DNA of 64,000 bases from Chitinophaga sp. HK235 (GTDB lineage: Bacteria; Bacteroidota; Bacteroidia; Chitinophagales; Chitinophagaceae): contig NZ_CP073766.1 in NCBI RefSeq assembly GCF_018255755.1, forward strand, positions 4,834,501-4,898,500, in the 5' to 3' direction. The translations under genes were made by a program, and so were the position numbers. Below, piece by piece: positions 10,006 to 18,770 of this stretch. Within the stretch, counting starts at the first letter, position 1. Every line of letters starts with the position of its first letter. The notes under the pieces were generated by a model, which was given only the letters and a program-made list of their open reading frames with translations, did not search any database and was not told where the DNA came from.

Positions 10006-10013
10006 TATATTTG
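10006..10013 (+). promoter_or_regulatory. Candidate -7 promoter element for the AhpD-like gene
   Basis: TATATTTG matches the Bacteroidota -7 consensus TAnnTTTG, 61 nt before the ATG at 10075. No clear TTTG is found at the expected -33 distance, so the assignment is tentative. Confidence 0.4.
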
Positions 10014-10074
10014 TAAACACTTTCATAGCTTTATCCCTGTGAAATAATATAGCTAACATTTAAAGCGGAACAAT

Positions 10075-10419
10075 ATGTCAAATACGATACAGGAGTTTAA
10101 CGACTACCGTGGGAAAATGAATGAAGTAATACTGGGGAAGCAGAATAAGGTGATCAACCGGTTATTTAACCTCGATACCAACACTTATGCCGAGGGAGCG
10201 CTGAGTACAAAAACCAAGGAAATGCTGGGGCTGGTAGCGTCGATGGTACTGCGCTGCGACGATTGTATCAAATATCATCTGGGCAAATGTTATGAACAGG
10301 GCATCACCACCGACGAAATGTATGAAATCTTTGCGGTGGCCAATATTGTAGGTGGAACGATTGTTATTCCGCACACCCGCCGGGCAGCCGAATATTGGGA
10401 AGAACTGAATAATCAGTAA
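10075..10419 (+). CDS. Carboxymuconolactone decarboxylase/AhpD-like protein
   Basis: The 114-residue protein has the all-helical CMD fold. It carries the redox motif of the AhpD branch: Cys61 and Cys64 in RCDDC, His68, and another Cys at 72. Such proteins act as small thiol-dependent peroxidase partners or disulphide reductases; the Cys pair argues against decarboxylase activity. It lies 49 nt upstream of korB on the same strand, so it may protect or recycle the oxygen-sensitive ferredoxin oxidoreductase, which is an inference from position only. Confidence 0.88.
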   Translation: MSNTIQEFNDYRGKMNEVILGKQNKVINRLFNLDTNTYAEGALSTKTKEMLGLVASMVLRCDDCIKYHLGKCYEQGITTDEMYEIFAVANIVGGTIVIPHTRRAAEYWEELNNQ

Positions 10420-10468
10420 CTTTACAGGATTACATATTCATACTCATATATATATTTAATTCATACAA

Positions 10469-11506
10469 ATGTCAACAGCAACTATAGCTCCGCAAGCCTT
10501 AACTGCAAAAGATTTTGCAACGGACCAGGAAGTGCGCTGGTGCCCTGGATGCGGCGACTACTCTATACTTAAGCAGGTACAGACTATCATGCCCGGGCTG
10601 GGTATCCCCCGCGAAAATATTGTGATTGTTTCTGGTATCGGCTGTTCATCGCGTTTCCCATACTATATGAACACCTATGGTATGCACTCAATCCACGGGC
10701 GTGCTACTGCTATTGCCTCCGGCCTGAAAGCTACCCGCCCAGAGCTGAGCGTATGGATTGTGACGGGTGACGGTGATGGTCTCTCGATTGGTGGTAACCA
10801 CACCATCCATCTGCTGCGTCGTAATTTTGATGTGAATATCATGTTGTTCAACAACCAGATTTATGGTCTGACTAAAGGACAATACTCCCCTACTTCCGAA
10901 GAAAACAAGGTGACCAAGTCTACCCCCTTCGGTAGTATCGACCACCCTTTCAACCCGCTGGCACTGGCACTGGGCGCAGATGCAACCTTCATTGCCCGCA
11001 GTATGGACCGCGATCCAAAACACCTGCAGGAAATGCTGAAACGCAGCCATGCCCACAAAGGAGCCTCTTTCCTGGAAATATATCAGAACTGCAACATCTT
11101 CAATGATGGCGCTTTTGAAATATTCACCGAAAAATCCACTAAAGCGGAAGAAACCCTCTTCGTAGAGCAAGGCCAGCCGATGATCTTCGGCGCCCAGAAA
11201 AATAAAGGCCTCCGCCTCGACGGCCTGAAGCCTGTAGTAGTGGAATTAGGTAGCGAATACAGCGCCGGCGACCTGTGGATTCACGACGAAAACGATTTCT
11301 ACAAAGCCCAGCTGCTTACCCGCCTGTTCGATGACGTCCGCATAGAAGGCCATATGCCTCGTCCTTTCGGCGTATTCTACCAGGCCCACCGCCATACCTA
11401 CGAAGAAGTAATGGCAGCCCAACTGGCAGAAACTATCAGCAGAAAAGGTGAAGGCGATCTGGATAAATTACTGGCAGGAAATGAAACATGGGTCATCAAC
11501 CACTGA
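10469..11506 (+). CDS. korB: 2-oxoacid:ferredoxin oxidoreductase beta subunit
   Basis: The 345-residue thiamine-diphosphate subunit of a 2-oxoglutarate (or related 2-oxoacid) ferredoxin oxidoreductase. Visible motifs are WCPGCGD at 24-30 (Cys25 and Cys28, Fe-S ligands), IGCSSR with Cys59, and the ThDP/Mg motif GDGD (100-103) followed about 25 residues later by NNQIYGLTKGQ. With its alpha subunit it oxidatively decarboxylates a 2-oxoacid to acyl-CoA and reduces ferredoxin. The alpha subunit korA is not next to it here, which is unusual. Its stop codon is the first TGA of a TGAT repeat arm. Confidence 0.9.
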   Translation: MSTATIAPQALTAKDFATDQEVRWCPGCGDYSILKQVQTIMPGLGIPRENIVIVSGIGCSSRFPYYMNTYGMHSIHGRATAIASGLKATRPELSVWIVTGDGDGLSIGGNHTIHLLRRNFDVNIMLFNNQIYGLTKGQYSPTSEENKVTKSTPFGSIDHPFNPLALALGADATFIARSMDRDPKHLQEMLKRSHAHKGASFLEIYQNCNIFNDGAFEIFTEKSTKAEETLFVEQGQPMIFGAQKNKGLRLDGLKPVVVELGSEYSAGDLWIHDENDFYKAQLLTRLFDDVRIEGHMPRPFGVFYQAHRHTYEEVMAAQLAETISRKGEGDLDKLLAGNETWVINH

Positions 11507-11673
11507 TGCATGTGATGAGCCTGATTCTCCTGATAGGCGAAGATAAAAGCGAAAATAAAAGCGAAGAGCCCATTGATCTTATGTCAATGGGCTCTTCGCT
11601 TTTATAATATTTTCTACGTAATCTCCGCTCAAATCTTCGCCTATCAGGAGAATCAGCGATATCACATAAATCA
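11504..11673. repeat. Inverted TGAT-unit repeat bracketing a terminator hairpin
   Basis: The left arm (11504-11544) reads as four 9-nt units TGATGCATG, TGATGAGCC, TGATTCTCC, TGATAGGCG plus AAGAT. The right arm (11633-11673) is its inverted copy with units TGATTTATG, TGATATCGC, TGATTCTCC, TGATAGGCG plus AAGAT on the minus strand. Between them is a perfect 20-bp hairpin. The element fills the gap between the convergent korB and LysE genes and abuts both stop codons. A related element is at 25152-25408. Confidence 0.85.
11557..11603. terminator. Bidirectional terminator hairpin inside the TGAT repeat
   Basis: A perfect 20-bp stem (11557-11576 with 11584-11603) has a 7-nt loop, with A-rich and T-rich tracts at its base. 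It serves korB and the convergent LysE gene. Confidence 0.85.
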
Positions 11674-11678
11674 CAGTT

Positions 11679-12317
11679 TCAGTGGCCTAATGTACCCACC
11701 TCAAACAACACCTTATACACCAATACTACGCCGAAAAGGATCATACTGGCACCGGCTATGCGGTTCAGCCATTCTACGTTGGTGAGGGTGAGTTTATGCC
11801 GGATTTTATCGGAGATAAACACTTTCATGATATCTGCGGAAAGCACCAGTGAAAGGCATACGCCATACATCACAAAACGATGTCCTATAGAGGTAGCGCT
11901 GTTGGCGACACATACGCCCAGCCAGAAAATGATCACGCCAGGATTCAGGGTATTCATCAGGAAACCGGCCAGCCATATCTTGAGATAGTCGTGGGTACGG
12001 AACATCTCCGGTTTTTCATCGCCGGTGCTGATCTTCACCTTCTTGAAGAACAGTCCGTAAACACCCATGCCTATCAGCAAAATTCCACCTACCACTCCGA
12101 TAGAGCGTTTGTATTCTTCCAAACCGCTAATAAAAGAGGTGGTCAGGTTGCCTGCCAGCACAAACATGATATCGCTGAAAGACACGCCCAGCGCAAAGCT
12201 GATACCTGCCTTAAAGCCATTGTTAATGCTGTATTTGATAATGGCGAAAATTACCGGCCCCACCGATAACGACAGAAACAAACCCAGTCCTAGTCCTGCT
12301 ACAATTGATGCTATCAT
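11679..12317 (-). CDS. LysE-family amino-acid/metabolite exporter
   Basis: The 212-residue integral membrane protein has about six hydrophobic segments and the LysE/RhtB hallmark near the N terminus (GLGLGLFLSLSVGPVIFAII, about 8-27), followed by GFKAGISFALGVSFSDIM. A second conserved stretch LAGFLMNTLNPGVIIFWLGV occurs around residues 115-134. The family exports basic or other amino acids and related small compounds. It starts 16 nt after the GH3 gene, so the two are almost certainly co-transcribed; the GH3 product could be its substrate. Its stop lies against a TGAT repeat. Confidence 0.9.
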   Translation of the reverse strand: MIASIVAGLGLGLFLSLSVGPVIFAIIKYSINNGFKAGISFALGVSFSDIMFVLAGNLTTSFISGLEEYKRSIGVVGGILLIGMGVYGLFFKKVKISTGDEKPEMFRTHDYLKIWLAGFLMNTLNPGVIIFWLGVCVANSATSIGHRFVMYGVCLSLVLSADIMKVFISDKIRHKLTLTNVEWLNRIAGASMILFGVVLVYKVLFEVGTLGH

Positions 12318-12333
12318 GCGTTTAAATTCGGGG

Positions 12334-13884
12334 TCACGGATTATGCCTGTGGCTTACAGCTTTTCCTGCCAGAAATTTCTCCCAGTCTTTCAGTTTCTCT
12401 CCCTTCATTACCCTGGGGAACTTATTCATCGCTCCCTCCTTGCCTTTGCAACGGAGATAGTCGATAAATACATCGTTGGGTAATACTTCCACAAAAACTT
12501 CTTTCAGTGCAGAGGTTCTTTCCACTGCATAGTCATCGTTCACTTCTGCCAGAGTCTGATCAATGATTTCCCTTATTTTCTCCACATCAGCCACTGGCTG
12601 GTCTGTACCAATATACCAACGGTGTGCAAAGAGATTTTCGTATGGGAAGCCAGCTACTGTAAACTCACGGATGGTAATGCCCATCTTCTTCTGAACCGTA
12701 TCGATGGCTTTGTTCATGTTATCAACACTCATGTGCTCCCCGGCAAGGCTGAGGAACTGTTTGGTACGGCCTACGATCACGATTTCATGTTCCTTGACGG
12801 AAGTGAATTTCACCACGTCACCAATGAGGTAGCGCCAGGCACCTGCACAGGTAGACAACATCACAGCGTATTCCACATCTTCCACTACCTCGTTGATCAT
12901 ATACGATTTAGGGTTGGGTTTCACCTCCCCTTCCGCATCAAAGTTTTCTTCATTGAATGGAATAAATTCAAAGAAGATACCGGCATTCAGCACCAGTTTG
13001 ATACCTCTGACGTTGGGACGGGCCTGGAAGCCGAAAGAGCCTTCAGACGCCATATATGTTTCGATGAAGTTGATCGGTTTACCGAGCAGTTTCTGGAAGC
13101 TCTCACGGTAAGGCTCAAAAGATACGCCTCCATGAATGTAGATAGCCAGGTTAGGCCATATTTCATGGATATTTTTAACGCCGTGGTATTTGATGATTTC
13201 TTCAAACACAATCTGTACCCAGGCCGGCACACCGCATACGGTGCCTACGTCCCAGGTAGGGGCTTTCCGTACAATCAGCTTGATACGCTGCTCCCAGTTA
13301 GGCCGGCGGGAAATGCTGCCGCCCGGCTTATAAAAACGGCGGAACCAACGGGGAATATTTTTGGCCTGGATGCCGCTCATATCTCCCTCATAATAGTCGC
13401 CTTTTTCAAACAATGAAGTGGTACCTCCCAGCATCAGAATCCCTTTGGTAAAGGATTTGGGCGGGATGTTAAAGTTAACCATGGAATACAGCTGCTTCAC
13501 ACCTACCTTCTTCACTGTTTTCAGCATGGCTTTGGTAACAGGAATATGTTTGCTTGCCGACTCCGAAGTACCCGAACTCAGTGCGAAATATTTAACCTTC
13601 TCCGGCCAGCTGACGTTGGCTTCACCTTCCAGGCAACGGTACCACCATTCCTGGTGCATCTTGCTATAGTTGTGTACAGGTATTTTGTCCCGGTATTGAC
13701 CGATAAAATTAGGACTGTCCAATATGTCCTGGAAGTCGTAGTGTCGCCCGAATTCAGTATCCTTGGCCTTTTCCAACAAACGGTGCAGCACCTGCAGCTG
13801 GTATTGGCGAGGTGTCCCTAACTTAAACGTGAACTTCTTCCTGATACGTAGTGACCTGGAAATCAGATTACCTATGATGGCCAT
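12334..13884 (-). CDS. GH3-family acyl-acid amido synthetase
   Basis: The 516-residue acyl-adenylating enzyme resembles plant GH3 proteins. The adenylate-forming motifs are visible: LSSGTSESASKHIPV (motif 1, near residue 104), YMASEG (motif 2, near 275) and YLIGDVVKF (motif 3, near 345). Plant members activate jasmonate, auxin or benzoate-type acids with ATP and join them to an amino acid. Bacterial substrates are largely unknown, so the acid and amine here cannot be named. It is followed by a LysE exporter 16 nt away. A purine-rich AGAGAGGG lies about 10 nt before the start. Confidence 0.88.
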   Translation of the reverse strand: MAIIGNLISRSLRIRKKFTFKLGTPRQYQLQVLHRLLEKAKDTEFGRHYDFQDILDSPNFIGQYRDKIPVHNYSKMHQEWWYRCLEGEANVSWPEKVKYFALSSGTSESASKHIPVTKAMLKTVKKVGVKQLYSMVNFNIPPKSFTKGILMLGGTTSLFEKGDYYEGDMSGIQAKNIPRWFRRFYKPGGSISRRPNWEQRIKLIVRKAPTWDVGTVCGVPAWVQIVFEEIIKYHGVKNIHEIWPNLAIYIHGGVSFEPYRESFQKLLGKPINFIETYMASEGSFGFQARPNVRGIKLVLNAGIFFEFIPFNEENFDAEGEVKPNPKSYMINEVVEDVEYAVMLSTCAGAWRYLIGDVVKFTSVKEHEIVIVGRTKQFLSLAGEHMSVDNMNKAIDTVQKKMGITIREFTVAGFPYENLFAHRWYIGTDQPVADVEKIREIIDQTLAEVNDDYAVERTSALKEVFVEVLPNDVFIDYLRCKGKEGAMNKFPRVMKGEKLKDWEKFLAGKAVSHRHNP

Positions 13885-13911
13885 TAACTTTCCCTCTCTT
13901 TAATTGAACTG

Positions 13912-13919
13912 CAAAAATA
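13912..13919 (-). promoter_or_regulatory. Candidate -7 element for the GH3-LysE operon
   Basis: On the minus strand TATTTTTG fits TAnnTTTG and ends about 28 nt before the GH3 start. No convincing TTTG -33 box is placed at the usual spacing. Confidence 0.35.
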
Positions 13920-14050
13920 AGTTGAATATTGAATATAAACGCGAATTACAACTTAGGACTTGCAATTTAAGGAATAACACATGTATTTTTTACTAATAAA
14001 GTCCTAAAATTGGCAAACGGCAATTGGCAATTCATAATTACCTTTGCGGG

Positions 14051-14821
14051 ATGCTAAAATCTACTTTACTCAAAGCTACTGAAGCCAGCGGAAAAATACT
14101 CCAACAATATTTCAACGGGCATTTCGAGGTGAGCAGTAAGAGCACAGTCAACGACCTGGTGACCGAAGCCGACAAAAAATCTGAAGCGGTTATTATCGAG
14201 GTAATCCGCTCAGCTTATCCAGATCACTTTATTCTTAGTGAAGAAGTCGGTGAGATAAAGACAGATTCTGCCATTAAGTGGATTATTGACCCTATAGACG
14301 GTACGGTTAACTTCGCCAACGGCATTCCCATCTGTTGTGTATCCATTGGAGTGGAGAAAGAAGGAGAAATGATACTGGGCGCCGTATATAACCCATTCAT
14401 GAACGAACTGTTTGTGGCAGAGAAAGGCAAGGGAGCTACGCTCAACGACAAGCCCATACATGTTTCTACTAAAACAAATGTGGCCACATCCTGTCTGGTA
14501 ACGGGTTTCCCTTATAAATGGGAAGAAAGTGAAAACGATCCGTTAAATGTACTGAGCAACGTAATCAAACAAGGCATCCCCGTACGCCGTCTCGGCTCTG
14601 CAGCCATAGACCTGTGCTGGGTAGCCTCTGGCCGGTTCGATGGCTTCTGGGAACATCACCTCCAGCCCTGGGATTCTGCCGCCGGATACCTGCTGGTAGA
14701 AGAAGCCGGAGGAAAAGTAACTGACTTCTCCGGCAATAAATATTCACCCTATCAAAAACAAATACTGGCCACCAACGGCCATATCCATAGTGAATTGAAA
14801 GACCTCATTAACGGTAAATAA
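14051..14821 (+). CDS. Inositol monophosphatase family protein
   Basis: The 256-residue Mg-dependent phosphatase starts at the ATG at 14051, which fits the family N terminus better than an in-frame ATG 27 nt earlier. Metal-binding motifs are complete: the Glu pair in LSEEVGE (near residue 65), DPIDGTVNFANG (near 83) and WDSAAGYLLVEEAGG near 210. Family members hydrolyse myo-inositol 1-phosphate, fructose 1,6-bisphosphate or PAP; the exact substrate is not clear. The gene precedes thiL by 1 nt, so the two are translationally close. A TACCTTTG box ends 4 nt before the ATG, which would give an almost leaderless mRNA. Confidence 0.9.
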   Translation: MLKSTLLKATEASGKILQQYFNGHFEVSSKSTVNDLVTEADKKSEAVIIEVIRSAYPDHFILSEEVGEIKTDSAIKWIIDPIDGTVNFANGIPICCVSIGVEKEGEMILGAVYNPFMNELFVAEKGKGATLNDKPIHVSTKTNVATSCLVTGFPYKWEESENDPLNVLSNVIKQGIPVRRLGSAAIDLCWVASGRFDGFWEHHLQPWDSAAGYLLVEEAGGKVTDFSGNKYSPYQKQILATNGHIHSELKDLINGK

Positions 14822-14822
14822 G

Positions 14823-15860
14823 ATGGAAGAAAGAACTGAAATAAGCGACCTGGGAGAATTCGGGCTCATCGATTACCTCACCAGAAACATAGAAATACAG
14901 AATGCCAGCACCGTACTCGGTGTAGGCGACGACGCCGCTGTAATTGACCATTTCGGCAAACAAACCGTTATCAGCACAGACATGCTGGTGGAAGGCATAC
15001 ACTTCGACCTGATGTATACACCGCTGAAACACCTCGGCTATAAGTCAGTAGTAGTAAACCTCTCTGATATCTACGCCATGAATGCCACTCCCACTCAGAT
15101 CACCATGAGTGTGGCCTTCTCCAATAAAGTATCCCTGGAAGCACTGAACGAGTTCTATGAGGGCGTTTATGCTGCCTGTGAAAAATACGGCGTAGACCTC
15201 ATTGGTGGCGATACCAGCAACTCCCAGAAAGGATTCATCATCAGCGTAACAGCTATCGGTGAAGTAACCCCTGACCAGTTCGTCAGAAGATCTACTGCCC
15301 AGAAAGGCGATCTGCTCTGCGTTACCGGCGACCTGGGAGCTGCCTACCTCGGCCTCACCCTGCTGGAAAGAGAAAAAAAGATATTCCTGGAAAATCCGGG
15401 CGTAAAACCAGACCTGGAAGACCAGACCTATATCATCGGCAGACAACTCAAACCGGAAGCCCGTAAAGACATCATCGAGTTCCTCCAGGAACAGGAAATC
15501 ATCCCTACCGCTATGATGGACGTAAGCGACGGCCTGAGCTCCGAAATACTGCATATCGCCAAACAAAGCAACCTGGGCGTTGTGCTCTATGAAGAGAAGA
15601 TCCCGATTGCACAGGAAAGCAAGGAGGTAGCCCTGAAATTCAGCCTCGATCCTACTGCCTGCGCACTCAGCGGTGGCGAAGATTATGAACTGCTGTTCAC
15701 CATGAAACAACAGGACTACGATAAAATCGTACTCAACGAACAAATCAGTGTCATCGGTTACATGACCGATATTACCGAAGGTGCTCATATCCACACCAAA
15801 GGAGGCAATAAATTCAAACTGGTGGCCCAGGGCTGGAATGCCTTCAATCAGGAAGTCTAG
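14823..15860 (+). CDS. thiL: Thiamine-monophosphate kinase
   Basis: The 345-residue kinase phosphorylates thiamine monophosphate to thiamine diphosphate. It has the AIRS-like two-domain fold with the GVGDDAAVI motif (near residue 38), a STDMLVEGIHFD metal-binding stretch (near 57), VVNLSDIYAMNA (near 78) and IGGDTSNS (near 124). The second half carries MMDVSDGLSSE and ALSGGEDYELLFT, both diagnostic of ThiL. It follows the inositol monophosphatase gene immediately. No other thiamin biosynthesis gene is nearby. A strong terminator follows, shared with the convergent GT39 gene. Confidence 0.95.
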   Translation: MEERTEISDLGEFGLIDYLTRNIEIQNASTVLGVGDDAAVIDHFGKQTVISTDMLVEGIHFDLMYTPLKHLGYKSVVVNLSDIYAMNATPTQITMSVAFSNKVSLEALNEFYEGVYAACEKYGVDLIGGDTSNSQKGFIISVTAIGEVTPDQFVRRSTAQKGDLLCVTGDLGAAYLGLTLLEREKKIFLENPGVKPDLEDQTYIIGRQLKPEARKDIIEFLQEQEIIPTAMMDVSDGLSSEILHIAKQSNLGVVLYEEKIPIAQESKEVALKFSLDPTACALSGGEDYELLFTMKQQDYDKIVLNEQISVIGYMTDITEGAHIHTKGGNKFKLVAQGWNAFNQEV

Positions 15861-15882
15861 CTCCTGCAAACCGCCTGTAAAT

Positions 15883-15924
15883 AACAAAGACGCAAAGGAT
15901 CATCCCTTGCGTCTTTGTTGTTTT
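15883..15924. terminator. Bidirectional intrinsic terminator
   Basis: A stem of about 15 bp (AACAAAGACGCAA with its complement) and flanking A and T tracts lie between the convergent thiL and GT39 genes. Confidence 0.88.
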
Positions 15925-15937
15925 ATGACTTGTCTGA

Positions 15938-17620
15938 TTATTTCCCGGATACTGTCACCTTGATGGCTTGACTGTTATGCGTAGGCGGTAAGTCCCCTGC
16001 AAAAACGCAGAACTTCAGCAGGTATTCTCCCGGTTTATCAGGCATCACCACCTGCATATCGATCACACGCCTTAACATAGCCCGCTCCAGTGGTATAGTG
16101 GATTTCACCGCTGCCAGGGCGACCTCTTTCGTAGAGAAACCGTATCCCAGTACCGGCGGGTTGTCTCTGTCTATGGGTATCGGCTGGCGGTAGCCATTAA
16201 CTGGCTGGAGAAACACTTTCACAGTTTCGTTCGGATGGGCTTTAATGGTCGTCAGTGCCGGCTTCAGTTCTACCAGGGAATAGGAGTAATATTTGGGCTG
16301 TATATAGATATCCCAGGTACCTTTGACGGTCTTCAGGCTGTCAGTCACCGGCATATCAGTACCTGGTTCAAATACTACCATTACCGGCTTGCCCCACAGT
16401 TGTTTTTCTGTATCCCAGAAGTTGTACTGGCTGCGCCGGGAATAGCGGCTGTTGAGGCTGTAAGACACCTGTCCGGTATAGAACATGTATTTGGAGGGCA
16501 GCTGATAGCTGTTTAAGAACACTACCGGACGCCCTTGTGCACGGGCAGCTACCTGTGATGCCCATTCCTTATTGTGGTGAATTTCAGGCCTTATTTCCAC
16601 TCCTGGCAGGAAATCCCATACCATGTATACCCGGGTCACGAGTACCAGCAAAAGGGTCACTGGCAAGGTATACAACAGTATTTTCCGCGACCATCCCCTG
16701 CGTACTATCGCTTGATGCGCCAGTATCACAACAGGTGTGAATACCATCACGGTCCAGTTGGCTTCTACCCTGCCTTTGAAGGTACTGATCAGGAAAAACA
16801 CCAATACACCTATCAGACTGAATTTCAGCGCCCGTTCAAACGTATTCTGTATAGGACAACGGAAAGCATAGTATAATATCAACCAACCAACCAGCGGGCC
16901 AAACAGCAACAGCTGTCCTCCCAGATAGTCCAGCGTAAAAGTGATATCATAGGCCGACGCATTCCGCTCTACCAGATGATACTGGAGAGAAGGGAAACCG
17001 TGGGTATACTGCCAGTAGATATGCGGGAAAAAGAGGATAGTGGTGATGATACAGGCTATCCAAAACTTAAATACCCTCAGCAGGTTCATATTGGACAGGA
17101 CAGTAAAGAACACCAGCAATACCCCGTGATATTTACTATAAAACATCAGTGCCATGGTAATACCCAGCAGCAGGGTATTGCGCCAGCTCTGTTTTGCCAC
17201 AAAATAGCGGTAGGCCCAGAAATAAATGGCTGCAAAAAATATCAGGGGCAGGTCAGGAACTGCCAGCATTCCCCCTATCTGCATGGCGCCCATCGCGCCA
17301 ATGATCAGGTAAAAAAGTATGTTGTCCTTGGAAGCGATCAGCCTGGCGGTCACCCACAGGGTAATGGTATTCAGCAGCACAATGAAGAGACGTACGCCCA
17401 GCTCATTGTGAAAAATACTGTACCCCATTTTTATCAGGAGGGCAATCATGGGTGGATGATCGAAATACCCCCAGTCAAGATGGCGGGAATATACCCAGTA
17501 ATAGGCCTCGTCATCCCACAGCTCGGAGAAGCAGGCTTGCAGGAGGGCCAGCACCAACCATGTCAGCAGGAACAGATTTTTGTACTGGCGTCTCGTAAAA
17601 AAGTGGATTATGGCATCCAT
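15938..17620 (-). CDS. GT39/ArnT-like polyprenyl-phosphate glycosyltransferase
   Basis: The 560-residue membrane protein has about ten or more hydrophobic segments in its first 340 residues and a soluble C-terminal domain (about 340-560). The first periplasmic loop contains the DDEAYYWVYSRHLDWGYFDH region, the acidic catalytic loop of ArnT/PMT enzymes. These transfer a sugar from a polyprenyl phosphate carrier to lipid A, protein or another acceptor on the periplasmic side. The acceptor here is unknown. It lies 42 nt downstream of nagA on the same strand. Confidence 0.87.
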   Translation of the reverse strand: MDAIIHFFTRRQYKNLFLLTWLVLALLQACFSELWDDEAYYWVYSRHLDWGYFDHPPMIALLIKMGYSIFHNELGVRLFIVLLNTITLWVTARLIASKDNILFYLIIGAMGAMQIGGMLAVPDLPLIFFAAIYFWAYRYFVAKQSWRNTLLLGITMALMFYSKYHGVLLVFFTVLSNMNLLRVFKFWIACIITTILFFPHIYWQYTHGFPSLQYHLVERNASAYDITFTLDYLGGQLLLFGPLVGWLILYYAFRCPIQNTFERALKFSLIGVLVFFLISTFKGRVEANWTVMVFTPVVILAHQAIVRRGWSRKILLYTLPVTLLLVLVTRVYMVWDFLPGVEIRPEIHHNKEWASQVAARAQGRPVVFLNSYQLPSKYMFYTGQVSYSLNSRYSRRSQYNFWDTEKQLWGKPVMVVFEPGTDMPVTDSLKTVKGTWDIYIQPKYYSYSLVELKPALTTIKAHPNETVKVFLQPVNGYRQPIPIDRDNPPVLGYGFSTKEVALAAVKSTIPLERAMLRRVIDMQVVMPDKPGEYLLKFCVFAGDLPPTHNSQAIKVTVSGK

Positions 17621-17662
17621 GCAGTCAGTTATGATTGATTTAATCCTGCGAAGATAGTAGTA

Positions 17663-18757
17663 TTAACAGTAAACTGCCACGTCCCAGTGATCGCGCAGCA
17701 CGATAAATGCTGCCTCATAACCTATTTCAATGCGTCCCAGCCGGCCATCCAGGCGCAAAGCCCTTGCCGGGTAAAGGGAAGCCATCTTCAGGGCAGTGTG
17801 CAACGGGATACCAGCCTTCTCTGCACAGTTATGTACCGCCTTCAACATGGTCAGGCGGGAGCCGGACAACACGCCGGCGGCATTTACATATCGGTTTTTC
17901 TCCTGTATATAGATATAATCACCTTCCTGGCTTTCTGCCGCTGCGTCGGAGATCAGAAACAGCCTGCCTTCCATGATACGCTGGCTGATGCTGATAGCAG
18001 CAAAATCCACATGTACCCCGTCGGCTACAATACTGGCAAATATCCGGGGATGGTTATATACTGCGCCCACCAGCCCCGGCGCCCGGCTTTCGAGCGGTGA
18101 CATGGCATTAAACAGATGGGTAACATGATGTATCCCTGCCTCAAATGCAGCAGAGGCCTCTTCATAGGTAGCGTTACTATGGCCTGCGAAGATAGTGATA
18201 CCGGCGTCCTGCAACTGCTTTACCAGTGCGGGATCACAGCATTCCGGTGCCAGCGTGATGATCTTCACCACCTCTCTCCCCTTGTCCAGTATCCAGTTGA
18301 TATCTTCCTGAGTAGGCTTGCGGATATATTTTTCCAGGTGTGCTCCCTTTTTAGCCGGGTTGATGAATGGTCCTTCGAGATGCAGGCCCATTACTCCTTT
18401 CCCTCCGGCCTGCCAGTAATCTCTGACGGCCTGTATAGCCTGCAACATCTTTGCCGGAGAGGTAGTAGGTATGGTAGGCATGATATGGGCTGTGCCCCCG
18501 GCCTTACTGCCCTCATAGGTGGCTGTCAGGGTTTTCACGGAAGGATGTTGAAAAAACAGGGCTCCATTGCCACCATACACCTGCAGATCAATAAAGGCGG
18601 GTGCCATAAACCCTCCCTGCAGATCTATCACATCAGTGGTACTGATGTCTGCGGCCGGCAGGATGGCCGTTATCATTCCCTTGTCCGTTACTACTGCATG
18701 GTCATTGATGATCCTGTCGCCAGTGAATATCAGGGCGTTAACATATGTAACAGACAT
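17663..18757 (-). CDS. nagA: N-acetylglucosamine-6-phosphate deacetylase
   Basis: The 364-residue amidohydrolase-superfamily enzyme removes acetate from GlcNAc-6-phosphate in amino-sugar recycling or catabolism. Metal and substrate motifs are present: the HLEGPFINPAKKGAH block (about 124-138), GHSNATYEE with its His, HVTHLFNAMSPLESRAPG, and an ISDAAAE motif that supplies the catalytic Asp. No nagB or transporter is next to it. The next gene upstream is a VOC protein 13 nt away, so it probably sits in a polycistronic unit from amidohydrolase to GT39. Confidence 0.94.
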   Translation of the reverse strand: MSVTYVNALIFTGDRIINDHAVVTDKGMITAILPAADISTTDVIDLQGGFMAPAFIDLQVYGGNGALFFQHPSVKTLTATYEGSKAGGTAHIMPTIPTTSPAKMLQAIQAVRDYWQAGGKGVMGLHLEGPFINPAKKGAHLEKYIRKPTQEDINWILDKGREVVKIITLAPECCDPALVKQLQDAGITIFAGHSNATYEEASAAFEAGIHHVTHLFNAMSPLESRAPGLVGAVYNHPRIFASIVADGVHVDFAAISISQRIMEGRLFLISDAAAESQEGDYIYIQEKNRYVNAAGVLSGSRLTMLKAVHNCAEKAGIPLHTALKMASLYPARALRLDGRLGRIEIGYEAAFIVLRDHWDVAVYC

Positions 18758-18770
18758 ATTGGAAATTTTT

